NCBI GenBank assembly: GCA_023415205.1
Contig: JAEZLR010000046.1
Span: 1 to 42,977 of the forward strand
Direction: 5' to 3'
DNA length: 42,977 nucleotides
Origin: Bacillota bacterium
Lineage (GTDB): Bacteria; Bacillota; Clostridia; DSM-8532
Part shown: in pieces, positions 15,843 through 24,223 of the stretch
Numbering within the stretch: the stretch's first letter is position 1
Layout: each line of letters begins with the position of its first letter
Translations under genes and position numbers: made by a program
Notes under the pieces: generated by a model
Told to the model about the DNA's origin: nothing
What the model saw: only the letters and a program-made list of their open reading frames with translations
Database searches by the model: none

Positions 15843-16742
15843 CTAGTCTGCATCCACCGAAGCCTCGCTGCCATAAACCTTTTGTGTGAACACCTTTTGC
15901 GCTTGAATGAGGGGGATTCCCGAAAGATTCATCCTCAAAATATCATTCTCCCCCAAGCCCTTTCTTCCTGCTTCGAAAAGGTATCGGACACCCTGAGGCT
16001 TGAACCCTAGGAATCTAGCGCCGATGGTATCTACACTTACGGCATCGGTACCTGCAATCACAAGGCCGGTATGCTTAGGAATGCCCTTTGCCGGCCCCGT
16101 TCCTACCATGGCCGGGTTGGCGCTTACCAGGGAGAGATCTATGGGAAGAACCTCTGCCATGGCCACAATAAATTCATGAAGGTTATCATGAATTCCTGTG
16201 TTTTTCTTTGGGGTACCATGCTGGGAGGAGGGAGGCCAAGAGAGGGCTATATTCTTGATAGCACCGGATATAGTGGCTTCTTCATGCATTTTTAGCTGAG
16301 TGAAGGAGACAAGCACCGTTAATTCCTTGAAGAGCGTATTAAGCTGTGTGCTATGGGGCTGATGATGGTTGAGTTCCATCGAAAGAAAGGGGCCCTCATT
16401 CAGGTCAATAAACTCCACGCCCTCACTTTCAATAACCTCATTGAACCCACCATTTATCATAACCTCACGGGTATTACCGCCCCCGCTACCCGAGGCCACG
16501 ACAATCCTTTTAGGCTGGCAGGATTTGATAAAAGAAATAAGAGTCTTCAAGGTTTCATTGCCAACGACAATGCCCGATTGGGGGAGCTTCTTTTGAACCC
16601 AGTTTGGGGTTATCACCACCACATCATCATGTTGAATCAGCTCCTGGGCACGAATCAACGCCAAGCCTTCCAGAACCGCTTGAGACTCATCCTCGTTGAG
16701 GGTAATGGCTACATCTGAAGCACCCCTTTTACGATTCCTCAT
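15843..16742 (-). CDS. DUF362 domain-containing protein
   Basis: A 299-residue protein of the DUF362 family, whose members are common in anaerobes and often carry ferredoxin domains; this one does not. Visible family features are a conserved glycine-rich SGSGGGNTREVM near 85-96, FTQLKMHEEATISGAIKN near 148-165, and VIAGTDAVSVDTIGARFLGF near 228-247. The function of the family is not established. AGGAGG precedes the ATG. It is the first gene of a two-gene unit with the small membrane protein. Confidence 0.85.
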   Translation of the reverse strand: MRNRKRGASDVAITLNEDESQAVLEGLALIRAQELIQHDDVVVITPNWVQKKLPQSGIVVGNETLKTLISFIKSCQPKRIVVASGSGGGNTREVMINGGFNEVIESEGVEFIDLNEGPFLSMELNHHQPHSTQLNTLFKELTVLVSFTQLKMHEEATISGAIKNIALSWPPSSQHGTPKKNTGIHDNLHEFIVAMAEVLPIDLSLVSANPAMVGTGPAKGIPKHTGLVIAGTDAVSVDTIGARFLGFKPQGVRYLFEAGRKGLGENDILRMNLSGIPLIQAQKVFTQKVYGSEASVDAD

Positions 16743-16796
16743 AACATCCTCCTGATTGACTGAATGTATGAGTATTTTCTATCCATTGGTGCCGGT

Positions 16797-17990
16797 TTAT
16801 TCAGATTCTATGGCGTTAGTTGTCGAGGTGTAATTACGATCTATGGTTATAACACTGTGGTAGGTGGGGTTTATCTTCTGCACTTCCTGCTGGATGCGCT
16901 CTCGCAGCTCATCATCGCAATTCTTGCAGCCAGCGGGGATAACGATATCAAAGATGAGGTTGCTATGGGTTTTTCCCATCACCACCCTAAAATCATGCAT
17001 GGAAAGCCTGGAATCAATCTCCCCCACTATGGTTTTAATTTGCTGACGCAGGGCATTTGTTAATTCATCGTCGGTGACAATAGGGTCCATATGGATCACC
17101 AGGTGAATATCTGAGGTGTTCAGCATATCCCGCTCAATATTATCGATGATGTCATGGCTGATCAGAAGGTCTTGATGTGCCGGCACTTCAACGTGAACAG
17201 ACGCATAGCATTTATCTGGGCCATAGTTATGAACAACCAGATCATGGAGGCCCAAAACCCCTTCATAGCCCAATATTTTCTTTTCGATATCGGCCACGAG
17301 TGTGGCATCGGGGGCAAGCCCTAACAGCGGATTCAGGGTTTCGGAAACCAACCGGAAGCCCGAAAAAATAATAAAGAGAGCAACCACCACACCCATATAG
17401 CCATCCACCTGAAGCCCCGTCCACTTTGAAACAAGCGTGGCTAGGAGAACAGAGGAGGTGGCAATAACATCATTCATGCTGTCCATTCCGGTGGCCACAA
17501 GGGCCGTTGAATTAATCCGTTTCCCCAGGCTTCTGTTAAAGAGGCTCTGCCAAAGCTTCACTAGGATAGCGATAATCAGTACCAGCACTACAATAAGATT
17601 AAACCTTATGGGGTTCGGATGAAGGATCTTTTGAACGGAGGACTTAATGAGTTCAACACCCAAAAGAAGAATAATCATCGACACAATGAAGCCGGTGATG
17701 TATTCCGCTCGGGCATGCCCATAGGGATGCTTCTCATCGGCAGGCTTACTGGAGAGCTTAAACCCTACCAGAGTAATCACCGAAGACCCAGCATCTGAAA
17801 GGTTGTTGACGGCATCTGCGGTGATGGCGATACTATTGGATAAAGAACCAATGACAAGCTTGATGACGAAGAGAAATAGGTTGGAGGTTATCCCCACCAG
17901 CCCTGCCAGCCGCCCATACCTTTCCCGGACAACAGGTCGATTGATTTTATCATAATCCCTGATAAACCATTTGATAAGCTGATTGGTCAT
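16797..17990 (-). CDS. Cation diffusion facilitator transporter with extended C-terminus
   Basis: A CDF-family metal/proton antiporter, probably exporting zinc, cobalt, iron or manganese. Six transmembrane helices cover about 25-215. Motifs include ITADAVNNLSDAG near 55-67 (metal-site Asp) and HPYGHARAEY near 88-97. At 397 residues it is about 100 longer than the common form. The cytoplasmic part seems to hold two related ferredoxin-like domains: about 225-300 and about 305-385, the second ending with a CKNCDDELRERI segment. GGAGAG is upstream of the ATG. It lies 19 bases after the S41 peptidase gene on the same strand. Confidence 0.9.
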   Translation of the reverse strand: MTNQLIKWFIRDYDKINRPVVRERYGRLAGLVGITSNLFLFVIKLVIGSLSNSIAITADAVNNLSDAGSSVITLVGFKLSSKPADEKHPYGHARAEYITGFIVSMIILLLGVELIKSSVQKILHPNPIRFNLIVVLVLIIAILVKLWQSLFNRSLGKRINSTALVATGMDSMNDVIATSSVLLATLVSKWTGLQVDGYMGVVVALFIIFSGFRLVSETLNPLLGLAPDATLVADIEKKILGYEGVLGLHDLVVHNYGPDKCYASVHVEVPAHQDLLISHDIIDNIERDMLNTSDIHLVIHMDPIVTDDELTNALRQQIKTIVGEIDSRLSMHDFRVVMGKTHSNLIFDIVIPAGCKNCDDELRERIQQEVQKINPTYHSVITIDRNYTSTTNAIESE

Positions 17991-18009
17991 TTTAACGCAC
18001 TCTCCACGA

Positions 18010-19653
18010 TTAATGGGATAGAGCTTCTTCTACTGCTTTTCTCAAAATAGTGTCATAGGGGAGGCTCTCCTTTAACGAAAGCTCACCGGAGGCTTTAATA
18101 ACGTCTTCCACGACCTTGATGTAGTCCTCATAGCTGGGTTCCACATAAATATCGGGCTCTGTAGCCACTTCCTCATTGATGCTTCCGTCAGGATTAAGTC
18201 CCATGTCTGCTGGGAAACGAACCACAAGGCCGCTATTGGGAAGTACCACGGGAACCGGATCAAAGCCTATGCCATCCCCTCCCGTGCGGGTGCCTATTAG
18301 TGTGGCCCAACCCGTTGCCTTAGCAAAAACAGCGAAAGCCTCGGCCGAGGAGTAAACATAATCATCCACCAACAGCAGTATCCTTCCCTTGAACCCAACA
18401 GGATTGCTTGGCTTTATACCGTATTCTAATTCCTGAAAAAACCCTTTATCTTCATCAAAATAATAGCCGGGGCTGCTTTTGACAAAACTCAATTGAGACA
18501 AGGGCTTAAGACCCATATAGGATACGAAGGTCTTATGCTTGATAAAGGGCTTAATATAGTCCGAATCCCTAAACAGCAAATAATTCTTGGTGGTCAAAGG
18601 CACTTGGGTAAGCGGAGGCAGAATGTTTTCCATCCAGTAGCGGGTGCTTCCTCCCCCATTCCCCCGGATGTCAATAAGGAGGGCTGAATAGTCCTTAATC
18701 TCTGTAAAAAAGGCTCTTAAACCCTCACGATCCTTGTTTACGTAAGAAGAGGCCAGGGAGGGCAACTTCAAATAGGCCAACCTGCCTTCCTCCAGGATTT
18801 CGGTGGTATAAAGGTGCTCGGGAAGAATATACTCAGCTTGCCCCAGGGGATCGGAGATATATGGCTTAAAAACCTTTGTTTTCTCCTCTCCTGAGGGAAG
18901 CAGAAAGGTCAGTGCAGTATCTTTCTCGGTACGGATGGAAAAACGGCTGAGCTTGTATTTTTGTCTGACCGTATCATAAATAAGCCTTCTTTGAGTGATC
19001 AATCCGGTGATATATTGTTCCACAGGGCTGTCATCCACCTTGAGGAGTTGTGATCCTAAGGGCATCCCCAGTTCATCGGTGGTACGCTCGGGATTTATCA
19101 GGTTTCTGTAGGCATAATAATTACCCTCAAGATAGCGGAAGGATATTGGAAGGGTCGGCGGATCGTACTGGGGAATGATGGATTCCCAATAAGCATAGCG
19201 TTCCTTCACCTTAGGATGGTTATAGACCTGGGACCAGGGATGGGGGCCCTTATAGAGGGCGCTGTCTTCCTCATATTCTCTGCCAGGAGCAATAATATTG
19301 GTGTGGCCGTTTTGGAGCAGGGTTAAAAACTCCTCCAAGGTGGCATAGAACTCCTGGTCATTTTGCGCCTCAAGAATTTTTCCGGTAAACTCATCCTTCA
19401 TCTGGAACCACTTTATGCCATATTGCCGCTCCTTGACCTGGAAGTAGGGATAGCTCTCCTCCAATATTTGAAAAAGATAATTAAAATCCTCCACACGTTG
19501 CTCTGAAGTCAGGGGCAGTGTTGCGTCATTCTGGATAAAAACGCTTACAGAGGCATTCCAGAGCTGGGTATATAGTGTGAAGGCCAATATGAAAGCAAGA
19601 ACCAAAAGGATTCCCAGACTTTTTAGCAATCCCTTGATTAATCCTTTCCTCAT
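18010..19653 (-). CDS. S41 family peptidase
   Basis: A membrane-anchored serine peptidase of 547 residues. One N-terminal helix (about 8-28) is followed by an extracytoplasmic helical region. A PDZ-like segment lies around 195-265 (GSQLLKVDDSPVEQYI), and the S41 catalytic core from about 290 carries DIRGNGGGSTRYW and VYSSAEAFAVFA with the nucleophile serine. The region where CtpA-type enzymes have the catalytic lysine reads TRTGGDGIGFDP, without lysine, so this looks like the tricorn/IRBP-like subgroup. AGGAGG precedes the ATG. The substrate is unknown. Confidence 0.87.
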   Translation of the reverse strand: MRKGLIKGLLKSLGILLVLAFILAFTLYTQLWNASVSVFIQNDATLPLTSEQRVEDFNYLFQILEESYPYFQVKERQYGIKWFQMKDEFTGKILEAQNDQEFYATLEEFLTLLQNGHTNIIAPGREYEEDSALYKGPHPWSQVYNHPKVKERYAYWESIIPQYDPPTLPISFRYLEGNYYAYRNLINPERTTDELGMPLGSQLLKVDDSPVEQYITGLITQRRLIYDTVRQKYKLSRFSIRTEKDTALTFLLPSGEEKTKVFKPYISDPLGQAEYILPEHLYTTEILEEGRLAYLKLPSLASSYVNKDREGLRAFFTEIKDYSALLIDIRGNGGGSTRYWMENILPPLTQVPLTTKNYLLFRDSDYIKPFIKHKTFVSYMGLKPLSQLSFVKSSPGYYFDEDKGFFQELEYGIKPSNPVGFKGRILLLVDDYVYSSAEAFAVFAKATGWATLIGTRTGGDGIGFDPVPVVLPNSGLVVRFPADMGLNPDGSINEEVATEPDIYVEPSYEDYIKVVEDVIKASGELSLKESLPYDTILRKAVEEALSH

Positions 19654-19715
19654 GGGTCCTCCTAAACAGATGATGAATTTTTGCTATCCTTAAAACTTAT
19701 AAATAAGCCGGGCAG

Positions 19716-21047
19716 TTATTTATTTTCCTTCCCCAACCGATCTGTCATACAAACCACGGCTGTTTCAAGACGGTGATCCTTAACTTCCTGCACCTTGATA
19801 TGAAGGCCGTACTCCTCAATTTCGGGACGGCTGCCATCCTCAGGAATATTACCTAGAATACCAAAAACAAACCCGCCAAAGGTATCATACTCCTCCTCAG
19901 GCAAATGTATGCCCAATTGCTCCATTACATTGTCAAGAGAAGCTGATCCTCTTATTTTCCATGTCCCAGTGTCAATTCTCTCAATCTCGGGTAAATCCTC
20001 CTCGTCATCGCCTCCGAGGTCGCCCACAATTTCTTCTATGAGATCATTCATGGTGATGATGCCGGACATTCCTCCATATTCGTCCAGAACAATGGCAAAA
20101 TGGGTGCGGCTTTTACGCATGTTTCTAAAAAGGATATCGGTACGGACTCCTTCAGGAACGAAATAGGCAGGTTTGACGGCTTGGCTTAACACCGTCTCCC
20201 TGGTTTTTCCCGCTAATCGGTAATAATCCTTGATATTTAAAACACCCACTATATCATCGACGGATTCTCTGCATATGGGATAGTTGGAATGACGGCTTTC
20301 GATCAGGGTTTGATTCCATTGCTCCAGGGATTCGTCCATCCAAAGCAGTGAAACCTCGGTACGGTGGGTCATAACCTCTTCCGCCGTCTTATTGTTAAAC
20401 TCAAATACATTTTCGATCATCTCTTTTTCTTCTGGATGAATAGCACCCTTTTCACTCCCCGTATCCACCATCATACGGATTTCTTCCTCGGTAACCTCCT
20501 CGTCCTCTGCGTGGGGATCAATCCCGATAATGCGCAGTAAGCCGTTGGTGGAGGCTGTCAAAAGCCATACCAGCGGAGCGAAGGCCTTGGAGATAAAGGT
20601 AATAAGCCCGGCCATGGCAAGAGCCAGCGGCTCAGCCTTTCTCATGGCCACCCGCTTTGGAACCAGTTCTCCTAGCACAAGGGTAAAGTAGGAAAGAATA
20701 AGGGTAATAACAAGAACTGACAGGGTTTTGAGAGTGGTTATCGGTATAGAAACCCCCAGACTCACAAGCCAGTTGACCAGACGTTCAGAAAAGTTATCAG
20801 CAGCAAAGGCGCTTCCTAAAAATCCCGCAAAGGTAATACCCACCTGAATGGTGGCGAGGAAACGGGCTGGCTGGCTTGTCAGCTTAGCGATCTTTATGGC
20901 ACGCTTATTCCCTTCTGCAGCAAGCTTTGCCAGCTTGTTGTCATTCATGGTGATCACCGCAATTTCAGCACAGGCAAAGACAGCGTTAAGACCAATAAGG
21001 ATAAACTGCAGAACAAGCTGCCATACTATGGAACCATCCGTAGGCAA
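19716..21047 (-). CDS. CNNM/CorC-HlyC family membrane protein (hemolysin family)
   Basis: A 443-residue protein with the order DUF21 (CNNM) transmembrane domain (about 1-190), CBS pair (about 205-335) and CorC_HlyC domain (about 350-435). Features include NAVFACAEIAVITMND near the start, MTHRTEVSLLW in the first CBS and VLDEYGGMSGIITMNDL in the second. Members take part in magnesium or cobalt homeostasis; the hemolysin name is historical. Start codon TTG at 21047, eight bases after GGAGG. No operon partner is obvious; the gap to the S41 gene is 62 bases on the same strand. Confidence 0.9.
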   Translation of the reverse strand: MPTDGSIVWQLVLQFILIGLNAVFACAEIAVITMNDNKLAKLAAEGNKRAIKIAKLTSQPARFLATIQVGITFAGFLGSAFAADNFSERLVNWLVSLGVSIPITTLKTLSVLVITLILSYFTLVLGELVPKRVAMRKAEPLALAMAGLITFISKAFAPLVWLLTASTNGLLRIIGIDPHAEDEEVTEEEIRMMVDTGSEKGAIHPEEKEMIENVFEFNNKTAEEVMTHRTEVSLLWMDESLEQWNQTLIESRHSNYPICRESVDDIVGVLNIKDYYRLAGKTRETVLSQAVKPAYFVPEGVRTDILFRNMRKSRTHFAIVLDEYGGMSGIITMNDLIEEIVGDLGGDDEEDLPEIERIDTGTWKIRGSASLDNVMEQLGIHLPEEEYDTFGGFVFGILGNIPEDGSRPEIEEYGLHIKVQEVKDHRLETAVVCMTDRLGKENK

Positions 21048-21143
21048 AGAAATAACCTCCCAATTCTGTTGCTAGATATGTTGTAGCATCGTTGTACTTA
21101 TGTATTTTATACCATAAATCCATAGAGTAAAGCAAAAAAATAA

Positions 21144-21392
21144 TTAAATTTCTTTCCTAATCCGGCTTGGGGAAATAAATTCAGGATTCTTACCCCCAAC
21201 TTCTGTTGGATATTCTTGAATTTGTTCCTCTAAGACATCCAATGGCATGGAACCATTTCCCAAGACTTTTATCATGGAACTCCCGATATCAAATTGATCC
21301 ACTAAGGCCTCTTTAGCCCTGTCCCTCAGTTCTTCTATTTGGGAGCCAGCCCATGGTATACGAAAGCTCACTGGCAGGATTGAGGGTAACAT
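21144..21392 (-). pseudogene. Hypothetical ORF, possibly a decayed gene fragment
   Basis: An 82-residue open frame that I do not recognise. It lacks a good ribosome-binding site. Just upstream another minus-strand frame stays open across about 21320-21430 and reads protein-like (NALIEYVTLNPASELSYTMG), then would need a frameshift near 21345 to join the helical EELRDRAKEALVDQFDIG stretch of this ORF. This suggests a truncated or frameshifted remnant of a larger protein, but without a recognised family I cannot prove decay. The rest of 21393-21511 contains only short dyads (CCAGT-A-ACTGG at about 21435) and no other gene. Confidence 0.35.
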
Positions 21393-21511
21393 ATTCTATA
21401 AGGGCATTGGCCCCTACCAGTATAACTTAAATATCCAGTAACTGGTATACAGCTATAGCTATTCTTCCAGATTAATAAGGCATAGCATAGAGTTCAAGAA
21501 CCATAAGCTAC

Positions 21512-21566
21512 AAAAAAGCCTGACTCAAGAAACAAGCTTTGTAAAACTGTTCTTCAAGCCAGGCTA
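21512..21566 (-). terminator. Rho-independent terminator after the kinase gene
   Basis: On the minus strand a stem of about 17 bp starting AGCCTGGCTTG, including several G-U pairs, ends in CAGGCT followed by a run of T. It is 23 bases after the kinase stop codon and closes the eight-gene operon. Confidence 0.8.
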
Positions 21567-21589
21567 ATCTGATGTTGGTCAACAGACAT

Positions 21590-23113
21590 TCATTTTATTT
21601 GAGTCAATCTTTTCATATCACTTTTAAGATTTTGATAAAGGGAATGGTAAAGCATGTAATACTCATTGTATTTTTTATGAGCCTCTTTGCTGGGTAGAAT
21701 TTTTTCACCCAGGGTCTGCCATTTTTTCATATCGTTATAGGTGAGAAGGCCCGTCCCGATCCCGGCCAGCATGACGTCACCCAAATTGGCTTCCACATCA
21801 TTCAGAGGACACACCACCCCATAGCCGGTGACATCAGCGATGATCTGGCACCAGAGCCTTGATTTCGCAGCACCCCCTGCAAGAAGAATAAAGTCCCCCA
21901 AATTTTCACCCGTACACTCCATGGAGTGGCGGAGTGAATAAGCCACTGCTTCCAAAAAGGCCCGGTAGATGTGTGCTTTGCTATGAGCTAACGACAAACC
22001 AAAGATTGTGCCTTTGGCATCGGTATCCCAGACGGGATTTCTTTCCCCCATGAAATAAGGGAGGACGAGCAATCCTTCCGATCCAGGGGCAATGCTTTCA
22101 GCCTGTTTGTCCATAGCATAATAAGCGTTTGCTCCACCTTGCTTTTCATTTTGCATCTCCAGTCCGGCAAAGGTGTCTCTAAACCATTTGATCAAGGCTC
22201 CGGCAGTGGCGCTCCCACCGAAGGAATAGGAGAGTTGTTTGGCATCCTTGACATAGGGCCATTCAATCAAACCCTTTCCTTTAATTGGCTTTTCATGAAT
22301 GAGGGCTGCACACATGGAAGTACCAATAGATACGGCATAGCTTCCCGGCTCAAACACACCCAGCCCCAGAGAGGCAACGCCACAATCCACGCCGCCTGCA
22401 CATACAGGCGTCCCCTCCTTCAGCCCTATTTCCTCTGCCGCCTCACGGGTCAAGGTCCCGACGATATCACTGGATTCAACGATTCTTTGAGGCATCATGT
22501 TCCTTGGAATGCCCATTGCCTCCAGTAATTCCCCTGACCACGTCCGCTTCTCCATATCAAATATTCCGCCGATATTCCCAGCCGATGAATAATCAATAGC
22601 AATCTCACCCGTCAGCTTATAAATGGCGTAGGCGTTTGGCGGCAAGAAGAGTTTAGTTCTCGCCCAATGCTCCGGCTCGTTATTCTTAATCCAGAGGATC
22701 TTGGTGTAACCGTAATAAGGATCCGTACCATTGTGCGTTATCTTTAATATGCGATCAGCACCGACATGCTCCTCCACCCATTGTTGTTCCTTCTTGGCTC
22801 TTCTGTCCATCCAGATCAAGCAGGGCCGGATTGGATTCATATGCTCATCCAGAGGAATACCTGAACCCCCATATAGTCCGCTTATACATATACCCCTAAT
22901 ATCTTCGGCAGCAATCTGCCCTTTCTCTCGTGCGTTTCTGATCGAACGCTTTACCGCATCCACCCAAACATCCGGCCACTGCTCAGCCCATAAGGACTTG
23001 GGTGTCATCACATCATATTCCTGCAAGTCCTGAGAAATAAGCTTACCGTTTGTGTCCATAATAATCGATTTTGTTCCGGAAGTTCCAATATCAGTTCCGA
23101 TAAGGTAATTCAT
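21590..23113 (-). CDS. FGGY-family carbohydrate kinase
   Basis: A 507-residue sugar or polyol kinase that would transfer phosphate from ATP to a ketose or polyol. The N-terminal GTDIGTSGTKSIIMD is the phosphate-binding FGGY motif, and LAGGAAKSRLWCQIIADVTG near 410-430 is the second signature. WMDRRAKKEQQW near 92-103 fits the xylulokinase branch. Last gene of the sulfatase-transporter operon, 12 bases after the dehydrogenase gene; GGGGGG lies eight bases before its ATG. I infer that it phosphorylates the ketone made by the dehydrogenase. The substrate (xylulose, erythrulose or another) cannot be read from the sequence. Confidence 0.88.
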   Translation of the reverse strand: MNYLIGTDIGTSGTKSIIMDTNGKLISQDLQEYDVMTPKSLWAEQWPDVWVDAVKRSIRNAREKGQIAAEDIRGICISGLYGGSGIPLDEHMNPIRPCLIWMDRRAKKEQQWVEEHVGADRILKITHNGTDPYYGYTKILWIKNNEPEHWARTKLFLPPNAYAIYKLTGEIAIDYSSAGNIGGIFDMEKRTWSGELLEAMGIPRNMMPQRIVESSDIVGTLTREAAEEIGLKEGTPVCAGGVDCGVASLGLGVFEPGSYAVSIGTSMCAALIHEKPIKGKGLIEWPYVKDAKQLSYSFGGSATAGALIKWFRDTFAGLEMQNEKQGGANAYYAMDKQAESIAPGSEGLLVLPYFMGERNPVWDTDAKGTIFGLSLAHSKAHIYRAFLEAVAYSLRHSMECTGENLGDFILLAGGAAKSRLWCQIIADVTGYGVVCPLNDVEANLGDVMLAGIGTGLLTYNDMKKWQTLGEKILPSKEAHKKYNEYYMLYHSLYQNLKSDMKRLTQIK

Positions 23114-23125
23114 AAAAGTGCCCCC

Positions 23126-24202
23126 CTAAAATATAATTGCCACTTTCAAATCACCATGCTTGCCAGATGCATATTCAAAGGCCTTCTCCCATTCTTCAAT
23201 TGGGAAGGTTTTTGACACAAGTCCACTTGTCTTTAAATTTCCTTTAGCGATATTCTCTATAACGAAAGGATAGCAATATGGACTTAGATGGGCGCCCAGC
23301 ACGTTCAATTCCTTTCTGTCGCCGATAATGGACCAATCCACCGTGGTGGGACTACCAAAAACACTAAATTCTACAAAAGTGCCAAGCTTTCTAATCATAC
23401 TGAGGCCCTGAGTAACGCTTGCTGGGTTACCAGTAGCTTCAATGTAAATGTCACAGCCATAGCCATCGGATAAATCAAGAATGCGCTGAATTACGTCTTC
23501 CTTACCCGGGTTCAAAACTAAATCGGCACCGAATTCCTTTGCTTTCGCCAGGCGGTTGTCGGCCATATCAAGAACGATGAGCTTGGCCGGGTTTTTCATT
23601 CTAGCATACGTTACCATCCCTAGCCCAAGAGTACCGGCACCTGAAATAACCACCACATCTTCACAAGAGATATTCGCCCTGTCCACCGCATGCTTTGAGC
23701 ATCCATAGGGCTCAATCAGTAAAGCATCGTGAAGCTTCATTTCCTTGGGCACCTTGCTGATGACCGTGTTTTTCGGATATCTCACATACTCGGCAATTCC
23801 TCCGTTATTGGTGTATTGAAAACCAAAAATATTATGGGGCTGACACATCCAGTAATGTCCGGTTTTACAGAACTTACATTCACCACAGGGAACAATTTGA
23901 TCTGCAGTTACTCTATCCCCTATACTGAACCCCTTGACATTGTCACCCATTTCCACAATCGAGCCAAAAAACTCATGGCCGGGAATAAACGGAGGCTTTA
24001 CCCATGCCGGCTGAGTCTCATCACCCCAGAACATGGCCGCCCCATGCATGCATTTAAGGTCACCTGCACAAACACCACAGCCCTCCGTCTTAATAATGAT
24101 ATCGTCAGGTCCGCATTCGGGAGTCGGATAGGAAGTTTCCAAGCGGTAATCTCCTTTGCCATAGGCGACCAGAGCTTTCATAGTTTTCGGAATTTTACTC
24201 AT
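23126..24202 (-). CDS. Zinc-dependent medium-chain polyol dehydrogenase
   Basis: A 358-residue zinc alcohol dehydrogenase of the MDR superfamily. The catalytic zinc region has GCGVCAGDLKC (about 41-51) and PGHEFFGSI (about 75-83). The structural zinc has CGECKFCKTGHYWMC (about 101-115). The Rossmann NAD site is VVVISGAGTLGLGMV (about 184-198), followed by an acidic D after LIVLD that favours NAD. MHGAAMFWGDET is like annotated erythritol/L-threitol dehydrogenases, so a short-chain polyol is a reasonable substrate guess. The ATG at 24202 is used rather than the TTG directly before it. It lies 21 bases after the sulfatase gene and 12 before the kinase. Confidence 0.87.
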   Translation of the reverse strand: MSKIPKTMKALVAYGKGDYRLETSYPTPECGPDDIIIKTEGCGVCAGDLKCMHGAAMFWGDETQPAWVKPPFIPGHEFFGSIVEMGDNVKGFSIGDRVTADQIVPCGECKFCKTGHYWMCQPHNIFGFQYTNNGGIAEYVRYPKNTVISKVPKEMKLHDALLIEPYGCSKHAVDRANISCEDVVVISGAGTLGLGMVTYARMKNPAKLIVLDMADNRLAKAKEFGADLVLNPGKEDVIQRILDLSDGYGCDIYIEATGNPASVTQGLSMIRKLGTFVEFSVFGSPTTVDWSIIGDRKELNVLGAHLSPYCYPFVIENIAKGNLKTSGLVSKTFPIEEWEKAFEYASGKHGDLKVAIIF

Positions 24203-24223
24203 CAATACAAAACCTCTCTTCTT

